Assembly: GCF_005144475.1 (NCBI RefSeq)
Contig: NZ_SWJZ01000008.1
Location: 233,595 to 297,594 of the forward strand
Origin: Rhodobacter capsulatus
GTDB lineage: Bacteria; Pseudomonadota; Alphaproteobacteria; Rhodobacterales; Rhodobacteraceae
DNA length: 64,000 nucleotides
Direction of reading: 5' to 3'
Under the pieces are notes generated by a model, which did no database searches, was not told the DNA's origin, and was given only the letters and a program-made list of their open reading frames with translations. How positions within the stretch are numbered: the stretch's first letter is position 1; each line of letters starts with the position of its first letter. Made by a program: the position numbers and the translations under genes. This document shows, piece by piece, positions 35,223-43,875 of the stretch.

Positions 35223-35987
35223 TCAGGCGGGTGCCAGATGATGCAGCACCAGCGGTCGGCCGCCCTGCGTGATCACCGCGATTTCCGTGTCATAAAGTGC
35301 GGAAAGGTGCGGCCCGGTCAGCACCGCTTCGGGCCTGCCCGTCGCCACCACCGCGCCCGCCTTCATCGCCACCACATGATCGGCCCAGGCGGCGGCAAAG
35401 TTCAGATCATGCAACACGATCAGCACCGAGCCGCCCGCATCGCGCAGCCGCGCCAGATGCGCCATCAGCGCCCGCGCATGCGCCAGATCGAGGTTGTTCA
35501 ACGGCTCGTCGAGGATCAGCCAGGGTGTTTCCTGTGCCGCCGCCATCGCCAGATGCGCCCGCTGCGCCTGCCCGCCCGAGAGCGTGTCAAGGAAGCGCTG
35601 CGCCAGCGGCTCCAGCTCGAACTCCGCCAGCGCGCGGGCGATGGCGGCGTGATCGGCGGGCCCCGGACGGCCATGGCAATGCGGCCAGCGGCCAAAGGCC
35701 ACCAGATCCCGCACCCGCAACCGCGAGGCCAGCCCGGTATGCTGCCCGAGGAACGCCAGCTCCCGCGCCAGCAGCCTGCCCGGGGTCGTCGCCACATCGC
35801 GCCCGTTCACCCGCACCGTGCCGGGCGGCGGCGTCTCGACCCGCGCGATCAGCCGCGACAGCGTCGATTTCCCCGCCCCGTTCGGCCCGATCAGCGCGGT
35901 GATCTGGCCCGCGGGCAGGGTCAGCGTCGTCGGCGCCAGAATCTGCACCCCGCCCACGGTGAAAGACAGGTTCGTCACCTCGATCAT
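35223..35987 (-). CDS. Siderophore ABC transporter ATP-binding protein
   Basis: This 254-residue FecE/FatE-type ATPase has Walker A GPNGAGKST, Q-loop LGQHTGL, signature LSGGQAQRAH and Walker B LILDEPLNNLD. The start at 35987 overlaps the permease stop (ATGA). With the two permeases and binding protein upstream it forms a FatBCDE/VctPDGC-like importer for ferric catecholate-type siderophores. Confidence 0.9.
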   Translation of the reverse strand: MIEVTNLSFTVGGVQILAPTTLTLPAGQITALIGPNGAGKSTLSRLIARVETPPPGTVRVNGRDVATTPGRLLARELAFLGQHTGLASRLRVRDLVAFGRWPHCHGRPGPADHAAIARALAEFELEPLAQRFLDTLSGGQAQRAHLAMAAAQETPWLILDEPLNNLDLAHARALMAHLARLRDAGGSVLIVLHDLNFAAAWADHVVAMKAGAVVATGRPEAVLTGPHLSALYDTEIAVITQGGRPLVLHHLAPA

Positions 35988-36931
35988 CGGATCTTCCCCC
36001 GCATCAGCAGCATCAGGAACAACAGCCCGCCGCCGCAATCCAGCACGACACTCAGCGTGGCCTTCAGGCCCAGCAGCCGCTCGAAGGCCCATTGCCCGCC
36101 AATCAGCCCGATCAGCGCCAGCCCCACCGACAGCCCCAAAAGTTGCCGATGCGGCGCCCCGGGCGCGAGACTTTGCGCCAGCCCCGCCACGATCAGCCCG
36201 AAAAACGCGATCGGACCGACCAGCGCCGTCGCCGTCGCGGTCAGCACGGCGACCAGCGCCAGCGTGCCCAGCACCATCGCCCGATACGGCAGGCCAAGCG
36301 ACAGCGCCCGGTCCCGCCCCAGGGCCAGCACGTCAAGCCGCGGCCCCAGCCAAAGCGCCAGCGCCATCGCGGGCAGCGCAAGGGCAGCGGCGAAAAGCAG
36401 CGTCTCGACCGAGGGGCGGGAGAAATTGGCGAAACTGACCGATTGCACCACGGCATTGGCATTCGGGTCCAGCACCCGCATCACCAGCACCGAACCGGCG
36501 CGAAACAGGATACCAAGGATCACCCCGCTCAGGATCGTGCGGCCGATGTCGGCGCCCCGCGCCCGGCCCAGAAGCGTGCCGAAAAGCACCGCCGCAAGGC
36601 CGGTCATCAGCGCGGTTTCCAGCAGGAATTTCGGCCCGGCGGGCAGGGCGGCAAAACCCGAGATGCCCAGCGTGGCCAGCGAAGCGCTTTGCACCAGCAG
36701 ATAAAGCGCATCGAAGCCCATGATCGAGGGCGTCAGGATGCGGTTTTGCGCCACGGTCTGAAACAGCACCGTCGCCATCGCCACCGAGGCCGCCACCAGC
36801 GCCAAAGCCGCCAGTTTCCCGGCCCGCAAGGACAGCACGAAGCTGGTGTTGCCCGACAGGCCCTGAAACAGCCAAAGCCCGGTGACCAGCACCACCCCCG
36901 CCGCCAGCGCGATCCAAAGCCTAACGCCCAT
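35984..36931 (-). CDS. Siderophore ABC transporter permease (FatC/VctG type)
   Basis: The 315-residue FecCD-family permease has about nine helices. FQTVAQNRILTPSIMGFDALYLL is the hallmark of the second permease in petrobactin/catecholate-type systems, and ALVGPIAFFGLIVAGLAQ is the coupling loop. It overlaps the first permease by 11 bases and the ATPase by 4. Confidence 0.9.
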   Translation of the reverse strand: MGVRLWIALAAGVVLVTGLWLFQGLSGNTSFVLSLRAGKLAALALVAASVAMATVLFQTVAQNRILTPSIMGFDALYLLVQSASLATLGISGFAALPAGPKFLLETALMTGLAAVLFGTLLGRARGADIGRTILSGVILGILFRAGSVLVMRVLDPNANAVVQSVSFANFSRPSVETLLFAAALALPAMALALWLGPRLDVLALGRDRALSLGLPYRAMVLGTLALVAVLTATATALVGPIAFFGLIVAGLAQSLAPGAPHRQLLGLSVGLALIGLIGGQWAFERLLGLKATLSVVLDCGGGLLFLMLLMRGKIR

Positions 36932-37859
36932 CGCGGTCGCCTCGCCACAAAATCCACAGGAAGGCGAGCGCGCCGATCACCCCCAGAATCGTCCCGGCCG
37001 GGATCTCGTAGGGGTGGATGACGATCCGCCCCGCCAGATCACAGGCCAGCACCAGCCCCGCCCCCGCCAGCGCGACGACGGGCAGGGCGGCGCGCAGATT
37101 GTCGCCCATCACCCGCGTCACCAGATTGGGCACGATCAGCCCGACAAAGGGAAACATGCCGACGGTCACGACCACCATCGCCGTGACCAGCGCCATCACC
37201 GCGAGGCCAAGGCGCAGCACCGCGCGCGGGTTCAGGCCCAGCGCGGTGGCGGCCTCGGGGCCAAGGCCGAGGATGGCGAACCGGTCGGCGGCGGCCCAGG
37301 CCAGCGCCACCGCGGCGCCCGCGATCCACAACAGCTCATAACGCCCGGCGATGACGCCGGAAAACTCGCCCGACATCAGCCAGACCGAGACATAGGGCAG
37401 AAGGTCGGTTTCCCAGCCGACAAAGGTCACCCCCGCGCCCAGAACCCCCGACAGGATCAGCCCGGCAAGCGGCACCAGATAGACCTCGCGCGGGGGCAGG
37501 CGGCGGATCAGCGCGGCGAACAGCACGGTGCCAAGCAGCGCCGAGACCGCGGCCACCCCCATCTTGAGCCAGATCGGCGCGGCGGGGGCGACAAGCGTGA
37601 TCGCCAGAAGCCCCGCCGCCGCCGCCTCGGGCGTGCCGACGGTGGCGGGCTCGACGAAGCGGTTGCGCAGGATCTGCTGCATCACCACCCCCGCGACGGC
37701 AAGCGCCGCCCCGGTCAGGATCGCCGCCGCGGTGCGCGGAATGCGCGAGACCGAAAGCAGAAATCCCGCCCGCCCGTCCAGACTGGCCGCGCCGACGCAG
37801 AGGCTGGCAAGAGCCAGCAGCCCCAGCCCGGCAAGCGCAAGAAGCAACGGGCGATGCAT
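36921..37859 (-). CDS. Siderophore ABC transporter permease (FatD/VctD type)
   Basis: The 312-residue permease has RIPRTAAAILTGAALAVAG, VMQQILRNRFVEPATVGTPEAA and the coupling loop FPFVGLIVPNLVTRV. These match the first permease of FatBCDE/VctPDGC-like systems. It lies 6 bases after the binding-protein gene. Confidence 0.9.
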   Translation of the reverse strand: MHRPLLLALAGLGLLALASLCVGAASLDGRAGFLLSVSRIPRTAAAILTGAALAVAGVVMQQILRNRFVEPATVGTPEAAAAGLLAITLVAPAAPIWLKMGVAAVSALLGTVLFAALIRRLPPREVYLVPLAGLILSGVLGAGVTFVGWETDLLPYVSVWLMSGEFSGVIAGRYELLWIAGAAVALAWAAADRFAILGLGPEAATALGLNPRAVLRLGLAVMALVTAMVVVTVGMFPFVGLIVPNLVTRVMGDNLRAALPVVALAGAGLVLACDLAGRIVIHPYEIPAGTILGVIGALAFLWILWRGDRDGR

Positions 37860-37865
37860 CGGCCC

Positions 37866-38750
37866 TTACCCTTTCAGCGCGGCCAGAAGTTCGGCCAGAT
37901 TTTCCATCAGCGCCTGATAGCCGCCGCCCGCGATGTAAAGATCGGCGGCGTTCAGCAGCACCACATGACCAGCCTTCGCCGCCTTGGTTCCGGCCACCAG
38001 CGGATTGTTCAGCGTCTCGGCGGCTGCGGGCCCCTCGGCCCCGGTGGCGGCGCCGCGATCGACGACGATCAGCCAGTCGGGATCGACCTCGGCGATGAAT
38101 TCAAACGAGATCGCATCGCCATGCACCTCGGGTTTCAGCGCCGGATAAGCCTCGGGCAGGCCGACCGTGTCATGGATCCAGCCAAAGCGCGAGCCGCGGC
38201 CATAGGCGGAAATCTTCGGCCCGTTGGTCAGCACGATCAGCGCATCGCCCTTGCCCGCCGCCGCCGCCTGCAGCGCAGCGATGCGGGCATCAAGCGCCGC
38301 TGCCAGTTCGGCCGCCTTCGCCGCCTTGCCGAAAAGCTGGCCATAGGCGGCCAGCCGGGCCCGCGCATCGCCCACCACATCGGCGGAAATCGACATGTCG
38401 ATCGTCGGCGCCACCTGCGCCACGGCGTCGAATTGCGCCGCCGACCGCGCCCCCACGATGATCAGATCGGGGTCGAGTGCCGACAGCGCCTCAAGATCCG
38501 GCTCGAACAGGGTGCCGATCGGCGCCGCCGCCTTCGGGTCAAGATATTTGACGTAAAGCTTGTCCGGCAGGCCGCTGGGCGTCACGCCCAACGCCGTCAG
38601 GGTATCGGCGGCGGCCACGTCGAAGACCGCGACCGAGGCGGGGGCCCCGGGCAGGGCGACCGGGCCGCGGGCGGTGGCGATCGTCACGGGATCGGCAAGG
38701 ACGGGAAGGGCGGCCAGCGTCAGCGCCGCCGCAAGTGCAAAGCGTTTCAT
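37866..38750 (-). CDS. Periplasmic siderophore-binding protein (FatB/VctP type)
   Basis: This 294-residue type III binding protein has a signal peptide (MKRFALAAALTLAALPVLA). PASVAVFDVAAADTLTALGV and DLIIVGARSAAQFDAV are typical of the FatB/CeuE/YclQ group that binds ferric catecholates. Conserved positively charged residues in KISAYGRGSRFGWIHD match the siderophore pocket. The upstream region contains a GC hairpin (38791-38818). Confidence 0.9.
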   Translation of the reverse strand: MKRFALAAALTLAALPVLADPVTIATARGPVALPGAPASVAVFDVAAADTLTALGVTPSGLPDKLYVKYLDPKAAAPIGTLFEPDLEALSALDPDLIIVGARSAAQFDAVAQVAPTIDMSISADVVGDARARLAAYGQLFGKAAKAAELAAALDARIAALQAAAAGKGDALIVLTNGPKISAYGRGSRFGWIHDTVGLPEAYPALKPEVHGDAISFEFIAEVDPDWLIVVDRGAATGAEGPAAAETLNNPLVAGTKAAKAGHVVLLNAADLYIAGGGYQALMENLAELLAALKG

Positions 38751-38790
38751 CGGGTCTCTCCGGGGTCTGGCGTGGCTGAAACTGGCTTCG

Positions 38791-38818
38791 CCCGGGCACG
38801 GATACCCCCTTGCCCGGG
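38791..38818. repeat. GC-rich inverted repeat in the FatB-DUF2218 divergent region
   Basis: CCCGGGCA (38791-38798) and TGCCCGGG (38811-38818) form an 8-bp perfect inverted repeat with a 12-base centre. On the minus strand it lies in the likely leader of the binding-protein gene. TTGACC (38821-38826) on the plus strand touches its edge and could be a -35 for the DUF2218 gene. It may be an operator or an RNA stem. Confidence 0.4.
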
Positions 38819-38861
38819 TCTTGACCAGAAGGTAGCCTACAAAAAAACTAAGGATATACGG

Positions 38862-39170
38862 ATGATCGTCACGACGGCCCGCTTTGCCACCCCGCATGCC
38901 GCGAAATACATCGCGCAGCTGTGCAAGCATTTCGCCCACAAGGTTCCCGCGGACTGGGACGCGGGGCAGGGGCAGGCGGCGCTGCCCTCGGGCCCGGTCA
39001 GCCTGCGCGCCGAGGCCGATGCGCTGCATGTGCGGATCACCGCCGAGGATGCCAAGGCGATGATCCAGTCGCGGTTCGTCGTCGACAGCCATCTGGTGAC
39101 CTTTGCGCATCGCGAGGGGTTCACCGGGTTTTGCTGGCAGATCGAGGCCGGGCCGGACGCCGCCGGCTGA
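38862..39170 (+). CDS. DUF2218 family protein
   Basis: This 102-residue soluble protein begins with TTARFATPHAAKYIAQLCKHFAHK, the DUF2218 pattern, and has conserved His residues at both ends (HFAHK, LVTFAHREGF). The function is unknown; the family is often found next to siderophore uptake genes. It is transcribed away from the binding protein and ends 2 bases from the esterase stop on the other strand. Confidence 0.85.
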   Translation: MIVTTARFATPHAAKYIAQLCKHFAHKVPADWDAGQGQAALPSGPVSLRAEADALHVRITAEDAKAMIQSRFVVDSHLVTFAHREGFTGFCWQIEAGPDAAG

Positions 39171-39172
39171 GA

Positions 39173-39994
39173 TCAGCGCCACAGGAAGCTGACCGCGGCG
39201 GCCAGAAACCCCGGGACAGAGCCGCCATGACCCTGACCGGGGATTTCCTGAAGCCCGGTGCCCAGATCCTGCGCCAGCCGCTCGGCCCGGCCCGCCATGT
39301 CGCGCGCGGCCAGCCGCTCTATCCGTTCGGGGGCGATCCCGGCGGCCTTGGCCGCAGCGGGCCGTTCCAGCGCCCCGATCGTCAGCAGCACCGCCGGGCG
39401 CGGCCCGGACGGCGGCGCATAGGCCCCCGGATCGGTCCAGAGCGAGGGGCTGCCCGCCGCGACATGGCTGAACAGATCCGGCCGGGCAAAGCCCGCCCGC
39501 AGCGCAAAGGCGCCGCCATAGGAATGGCCCAGCACCATCCGGTGTCGCGGATCGACGGGCAGCACCGCCTCGATCCGCGGCAGGATCGTGTCGGTCAGCA
39601 GCGCAAGCGTCGCCGCCGCCCCCGGCGGGTCGATCAGATCGGGGCCGCGCCGCGCCAGATCGATCAGCCCCGGCCCGGGCCAGCCGATCCCCACCACCAC
39701 CGTCGGCCGCACCGGCCCCGCCGCCTGCGCCGAGCCCTGCAGCACCAGCGCCTCGCGCAGGGTTGCGAAACTCCAGCCCGCATCAAGGGCGTAGATGATG
39801 CCGTAGCCCTCGGGCGGGGGCGGCTGGTCGGGCCAGCCCACCACCACGGCCAGCGGCCCCTGCGGCGCGGCGATCTCGAACCGGGCGGTGCGGTCGAGCA
39901 CCAGCGCCGGTCCCAGATCCTGCACCGTCCCGACAGTCTGGGCGGCCGCCCCCGTGCCGCCCAGAACCAGCATCAAGGCCAGCACCCGCCGCAT
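39173..39994 (-). CDS. Periplasmic siderophore esterase (IroE/esterase D-like)
   Basis: The 273-residue alpha/beta hydrolase has a signal peptide (MRRVLALMLVLGGTGAAAQ) and the nucleophile elbow GHSYGG. The late His lies in GQGHGGS. Such exported esterases trim or hydrolyse siderophore ester bonds (IroE on salmochelin/enterobactin). The start overlaps the TonB receptor stop by 1 base (TGATG), tying it to siderophore uptake. Confidence 0.85.
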   Translation of the reverse strand: MRRVLALMLVLGGTGAAAQTVGTVQDLGPALVLDRTARFEIAAPQGPLAVVVGWPDQPPPPEGYGIIYALDAGWSFATLREALVLQGSAQAAGPVRPTVVVGIGWPGPGLIDLARRGPDLIDPPGAAATLALLTDTILPRIEAVLPVDPRHRMVLGHSYGGAFALRAGFARPDLFSHVAAGSPSLWTDPGAYAPPSGPRPAVLLTIGALERPAAAKAAGIAPERIERLAARDMAGRAERLAQDLGTGLQEIPGQGHGGSVPGFLAAAVSFLWR

Positions 39995-42102
39995 CAGAAC
40001 CGCCGCGTCAGCGCCAGCGAGACGGCGCGGGGCTCGCCGCGGAAGTTGAAGACGGTCGGGCCGCCGACGCGGGAATAGTAGTCCTTGTCCAGCACGTTCG
40101 AGACCGTCAGCCGCAGATCGGTCAGGTCGTTCAGCTGCCGTTTCGCCGTCAGATCCAGCACGCCATGGCCCGGGGCGCGGATCGTGGTCGTGCCCGAAAC
40201 CGACGAAAAGCCCGAGACCGCCCGCCATTGCCCGCCAAAGGACCAGTCGGCCAGCGCCCCCTCGGTCACGTCATATTCGGCCGAAAGCTTCAGCATGTGC
40301 CGCGGCGTGTAGGTCGAGAACTGCTCGCCCGCGGTGGGGCCGTTGCGATACTCCGAGGTCGAATACGTATAACCGCCCGCCAGATGCAGCGCGGGGCCGA
40401 TCTCGCCCGCCGCTTCGATCTCGAAGCCGCGCATCCGCACTTCGCCCTCGGCCACGGCATAGGTGGTGCCCGGCACCGTCTGCGCCCGGTTCACCTGATC
40501 GAGCTGGAACAGCGCGGCAGAGACATCGAGCCCCGCGCCCAGCGTCGCCTTGGCGCCGATCTCGATCTGCTGGCCTTCGAGCGGATCGAGCACCCGGCCC
40601 GCCGCATCCAGCGCGGTCTGGGTCTGGAAGATCTCGGTGTAGCTGGCGTAAAGCGTCGTTTCCGGGGTCAGATCGAAGGTCAGCCCGGCAAAGGGCGTCG
40701 GATGGGCATCCACGCCCACCTGCGTCCGCAACCCGCTGGCCGAGACCGAGTCGACATCATGCCAGCTCAGCCGGGTGCCCCCCAGCAGCGTCAGCCGGTC
40801 GGTCGGTTTCAGCCGCCCCTGCGCATAGACCCCGCGCGAGGTGGTGTCGGTCGTCGCCATCGGCCCATAGGTCACGCTCGGCGCGGCCAGCCCCGACGTG
40901 TCCCAGTTGTCCAGATCCCAGCTGCCGGAAAAGCTGCCCGAGGCGACGCGCAGGCTTGTGTCGCTGTTTTGCGCATCGACGCCAAGGATCGCCAGACCCT
41001 CCCAGCCGCCAAGCGCAAAGGGCAGTTCCGCATGGGCGTCGAAGGCCGTGGTGTCATGGGTGAAATCGCGGGCGATCCAGGACAGCCGCGACACGGTATT
41101 GTCGGCCGCCGCCGCCGTGCCGGTATAGGCATAAAGGAAATCGCCGGTCTGATGCGAGCGGCGCAGGCTGGTCTTGACCCGGACGCCATTATCGAAGCGG
41201 TGCTCGAGCGCGGCGACGCCATCGGTCACGTCATTGTCGAAACGGTTCCAGTCGGCGGCGGTGGTGACCGCGGGATCAAGCCACAGCAGCGTGCCATCGG
41301 CCCGGGTCGGCAGGCCGTTGTAGGGCGCGATGTCGCGGCGCATGTTCGAGATCGAGAAGGTCGCGGTGGTGTTCGGGCCGATATCCCAGGCCAGCGCGCC
41401 ATAAAGCTGATCGACGCCGTTTTCCTGCTTGTCGACAAAGCCGTCGCCCGCCGCATGGGCCGCCACCACCCGGCCGCGCAGACTGCCCGTGGCATTCAAT
41501 GCGCCGCCGTAATCCAGCTCTACCCGCTTTTGCCCGACCGAGGTGACGGTGGCGGTGACCGACCCGCCCGGCTCAGTCCGGTTCGCCTGTTTCAGCCGCA
41601 TGTTCACCGCCCCCGCAGGCGAGCCCGCGCCGATGAACAGCCCCGAGGGCCCCTTGAGAACCTCCACATGGTCGATGATCGACAGATCCGGCTGCGTGCC
41701 ATAGATCGAGCTGACCGGCGCGGGCAGGCCGTCGTAATACAGGTAATCCAGCTCGAACCCGCGCGAGAACAGCGAGGACCGGCCGATGTCATTCGACAGC
41801 ACCAGCAGGCCCGGGGTGTTCTCGATCGCGGTTTCCAGCGCGGTATATCCGCCGTCCTCGATCTGCTTGCGGGTCACGACCGAGGTCGATTGCGGCACTT
41901 CGCGCGGCGTCATCGCCGCCTTTTCGCCGACCGAGATCAGCCCGCTTTTGTAGCTGTCCGAACCCTCGGTCTCGTAGCTGGCGCCCTTGACCGTGATGGC
42001 GCCCAGATCGGTGCTGTCCTCGGCCCAGGCCCCGCCCGCAAGCAGCGGCGCGACAAGCGCGGTGCCAAGGAAAAGCGCGCTGCGGATCGTCAGTCTCTGC
42101 AT
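39994..42102 (-). CDS. TonB-dependent ferric siderophore receptor
   Basis: The 702-residue outer membrane receptor has a signal peptide (ending near GGAWAEDS), a TonB box-like LGAITVKG, and the siderophore-receptor plug with REVPQSTSVVTRKQIEDGG, DYLYYDGLPAP and EVLKGPSGLFIGAGSPAGAVN. The barrel ends in SLALTRRF. The plug is of the FhuE/FpvA/FoxA type. It precedes the esterase in one operon and is divergent from an AraC-family regulator. Confidence 0.93.
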   Translation of the reverse strand: MQRLTIRSALFLGTALVAPLLAGGAWAEDSTDLGAITVKGASYETEGSDSYKSGLISVGEKAAMTPREVPQSTSVVTRKQIEDGGYTALETAIENTPGLLVLSNDIGRSSLFSRGFELDYLYYDGLPAPVSSIYGTQPDLSIIDHVEVLKGPSGLFIGAGSPAGAVNMRLKQANRTEPGGSVTATVTSVGQKRVELDYGGALNATGSLRGRVVAAHAAGDGFVDKQENGVDQLYGALAWDIGPNTTATFSISNMRRDIAPYNGLPTRADGTLLWLDPAVTTAADWNRFDNDVTDGVAALEHRFDNGVRVKTSLRRSHQTGDFLYAYTGTAAAADNTVSRLSWIARDFTHDTTAFDAHAELPFALGGWEGLAILGVDAQNSDTSLRVASGSFSGSWDLDNWDTSGLAAPSVTYGPMATTDTTSRGVYAQGRLKPTDRLTLLGGTRLSWHDVDSVSASGLRTQVGVDAHPTPFAGLTFDLTPETTLYASYTEIFQTQTALDAAGRVLDPLEGQQIEIGAKATLGAGLDVSAALFQLDQVNRAQTVPGTTYAVAEGEVRMRGFEIEAAGEIGPALHLAGGYTYSTSEYRNGPTAGEQFSTYTPRHMLKLSAEYDVTEGALADWSFGGQWRAVSGFSSVSGTTTIRAPGHGVLDLTAKRQLNDLTDLRLTVSNVLDKDYYSRVGGPTVFNFRGEPRAVSLALTRRF

Positions 42103-42123
42103 TCCGGTTCCTCGTCTTTATAT

Positions 42124-42150
42124 CCGATAATTTTTGTAATATATAATCGG
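42124..42150. promoter_or_regulatory. CCGAT[AT]AT inverted repeat in receptor promoter
   Basis: CCGATAAT (42124-42131) and ATAATCGG (42143-42150) form an 8-bp inverted repeat with one mismatch, in an unusually AT-rich patch. TATATT on the minus strand (42138-42143) inside it is a possible -10 for the receptor gene. No good -35 lies upstream. It is a candidate iron-repressor site. Confidence 0.45.
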
Positions 42151-42188
42151 GCCAAGGTCGGCGCCGCCACCGGCCGGGCTTGCGAAAA

Positions 42189-42220
42189 CCGTCAAACTGC
42201 TTGTCGAAACCGTCAGACTG
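42189..42220. promoter_or_regulatory. Two 21-bp-spaced direct repeats, AraC-type binding sites
   Basis: CCGTCAAACTG (42189-42199) and CCGTCAGACTG (42210-42220) differ in one base and are spaced exactly 21 bp, two helical turns. Each is preceded by CGAAA. AraC-family proteins bind such direct repeats. They lie just before the AraC gene and about 46 bp upstream of the likely receptor -10, fitting receptor activation and autoregulation. Confidence 0.65.
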
Positions 42221-42228
42221 GGGCTGCG

Positions 42229-43155
42229 ATGACCCGTTCGATCCTGCTGCAGGACATAGCCGCCGGGGCGCATCTGTCGGGGGCAGAGTTCGGCGCCACG
42301 ATTCGCCCGGAGCGCGTGGCGCTGGAAGGCATGCGGATTGCGGGGCATCTGCCCTCGGGGCTGCGGCTGCACACATTGGATGCGACGGCCGCGACCGATT
42401 TCGAAACCCGGATCCTGCGCGCGCCGGGGGTGGTGCTGCATCTGATCCTTGCGGGCAGTGCCGAGGCTTTCATCGGGCCGCATCGGCTGCGGCTGGAACG
42501 CCGGGCCGCAGAGCCGGTGCGGCTGGCCTTTTACGCGCTGGGCGCGGCGGCGCCGTTCCTGCGTCGGGCGCGGGCGGGCGATCACCTGCGCAAGGTCAGC
42601 ATCGACATCGGCTGGGACTGGCTCGCCGCGCGCGGCATCCCGCCCGAGCGGGTCCTGGCCGAAGCGGCCTTCCGGCACGAGACCTGGCCCGCGACCGAAG
42701 CCGAAACCGCGATGGCCGAGGAACTGGTGGCGCTGGACCGGGCGGGCACCGATCCCGGCAGCCTGCTGTTGCGCGAGGCGCGGGTTTTCGGCCTTGTCGC
42801 GGGGCTGATGACGCGGTTGACCGCCGCCCCCGGGGCATTGCGCCCGGCCGAGACCGAACGGCTGCGCCGGCTTGAGGATCGGGCGTTGCGGCCCGGCCCG
42901 ATGCCCGATCTGGCGCGGATCGCCGAAGAGGCCGGGATGAGCCTGTCGTCCCTGCAGCGGCTGTTCCAGCGCGCTTACGGCCTCTCCGCCAAGGCGCGGA
43001 TCCGGGGCTTGCGGATGGGGCGGGCCGAGGCCGCGCTGCGCGGCGGTGCCAGCGTGCGCGAGGCCGCCCATCTGGCCGGCTTCGTCTCGGTCGAAAGCTT
43101 TGCCACCGCCTTTCGGCGCCAGTTCGGCCTGCCGCCCTCGGCGCTGGGGCGCTGA
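42229..43155 (+). CDS. AraC-family transcriptional regulator
   Basis: This 308-residue protein has a divergent N-terminal ligand domain and a C-terminal double helix-turn-helix, with AGMSLSSLQRLFQRAYG as the first HTH and VREAAHLAGFVSVESFATAF with RRQFGLPPS as the second. PchR-type AraC proteins sense ferric siderophores and activate their receptor genes. Its position divergent from the siderophore receptor and the 21-bp direct repeats between them support that role. Confidence 0.88.
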   Translation: MTRSILLQDIAAGAHLSGAEFGATIRPERVALEGMRIAGHLPSGLRLHTLDATAATDFETRILRAPGVVLHLILAGSAEAFIGPHRLRLERRAAEPVRLAFYALGAAAPFLRRARAGDHLRKVSIDIGWDWLAARGIPPERVLAEAAFRHETWPATEAETAMAEELVALDRAGTDPGSLLLREARVFGLVAGLMTRLTAAPGALRPAETERLRRLEDRALRPGPMPDLARIAEEAGMSLSSLQRLFQRAYGLSAKARIRGLRMGRAEAALRGGASVREAAHLAGFVSVESFATAFRRQFGLPPSALGR

Positions 43156-43159
43156 GCCG

Positions 43160-43188
43160 GGCGCGGTTTTCGGCCGCGTCACCGCGCC
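43160..43188 (+). terminator. GC-rich hairpin after the AraC gene
   Basis: GGCGCGGT (43160-43167) pairs with ACCGCGCC (43181-43188) over a 13-base loop, 4 bases after the AraC stop. There is no T run, so factor-independent termination is doubtful. A TATATC (43227-43232) further on could be the -10 of rnd. Confidence 0.4.
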
Positions 43189-43260
43189 GTGACCCGTCGG
43201 GCGTGGCAAAGCCCGGGCAAACTCTGTATATCTGCGCGAAACGTCGCGAAAGGACTGCCC

Positions 43261-43875
43261 GTGACCATCCATCTGCATCAGAACGACCTGCCCGAGGGGC
43301 TTGATCTTGGCCCCGTCGTCGCCATCGATACCGAAACCATGGGGCTTGATCCGCGCCGCGACCGGCTGTGCCTCGTGCAGATGTCCTCGGGCGATGGCAC
43401 CGCGCATCTGGTGCAGATCGCGAAAGGCCAGACCGAGGCGCCGCGGCTGTGCGCCATGCTGGCCGATCCGAAGGTGGAAAAGCTTTTCCACTTTGCCCGC
43501 TTCGACATTGCCGCGCTTTACAATGCCTTTGGCGTGGTGACCGCGCCGGTTTTCTGCACCAAGATCGCCTCGAAGATGGTGCGGACCTTCACCGACCGGC
43601 ACGGGCTGAAATATCTTCTGCAGGATCTGGTCGGCGTCGATGTGTCGAAGCAGCAGCAGACCTCGGATTGGGGCGCGGCGGAACTGACCGCGGCGCAGCT
43701 CGACTATGCCGCCTCGGACGTGCTTTACCTGCACCAGCTGAAAGCGGCGCTGGTGACGCGGCTTGCCCGCGAGGGCCGGACCGAGCTGGCGCAGGCCTGT
43801 TTCGATTTCCTGCCCGCCCGGGCCCGGCTGGACCTGATGGGCTGGGAGGAACCGAATGACATCTTCCACCACTGA
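43261..43875 (+). CDS. rnd: Ribonuclease D-like 3'-5' exonuclease
   Basis: This 204-residue enzyme has only the exonuclease domain of RNase D, without HRDC domains. Exo I is DTETMGL, Exo II HFARFD and Exo III YAASDVLYL, a DEDDy set. It starts at a GTG after AAAGGA. The end overlaps kdsD by 20 bases. The pairing with kdsD and lpt genes is a common alphaproteobacterial order. Confidence 0.9.
   Translation: MTIHLHQNDLPEGLDLGPVVAIDTETMGLDPRRDRLCLVQMSSGDGTAHLVQIAKGQTEAPRLCAMLADPKVEKLFHFARFDIAALYNAFGVVTAPVFCTKIASKMVRTFTDRHGLKYLLQDLVGVDVSKQQQTSDWGAAELTAAQLDYAASDVLYLHQLKAALVTRLAREGRTELAQACFDFLPARARLDLMGWEEPNDIFHH

Noticed and set aside
40165..42228. Long plus-strand frame leading into the AraC gene
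   Set aside because: The upstream part is antisense to the TonB receptor; only the part from 42229 matches an AraC protein.
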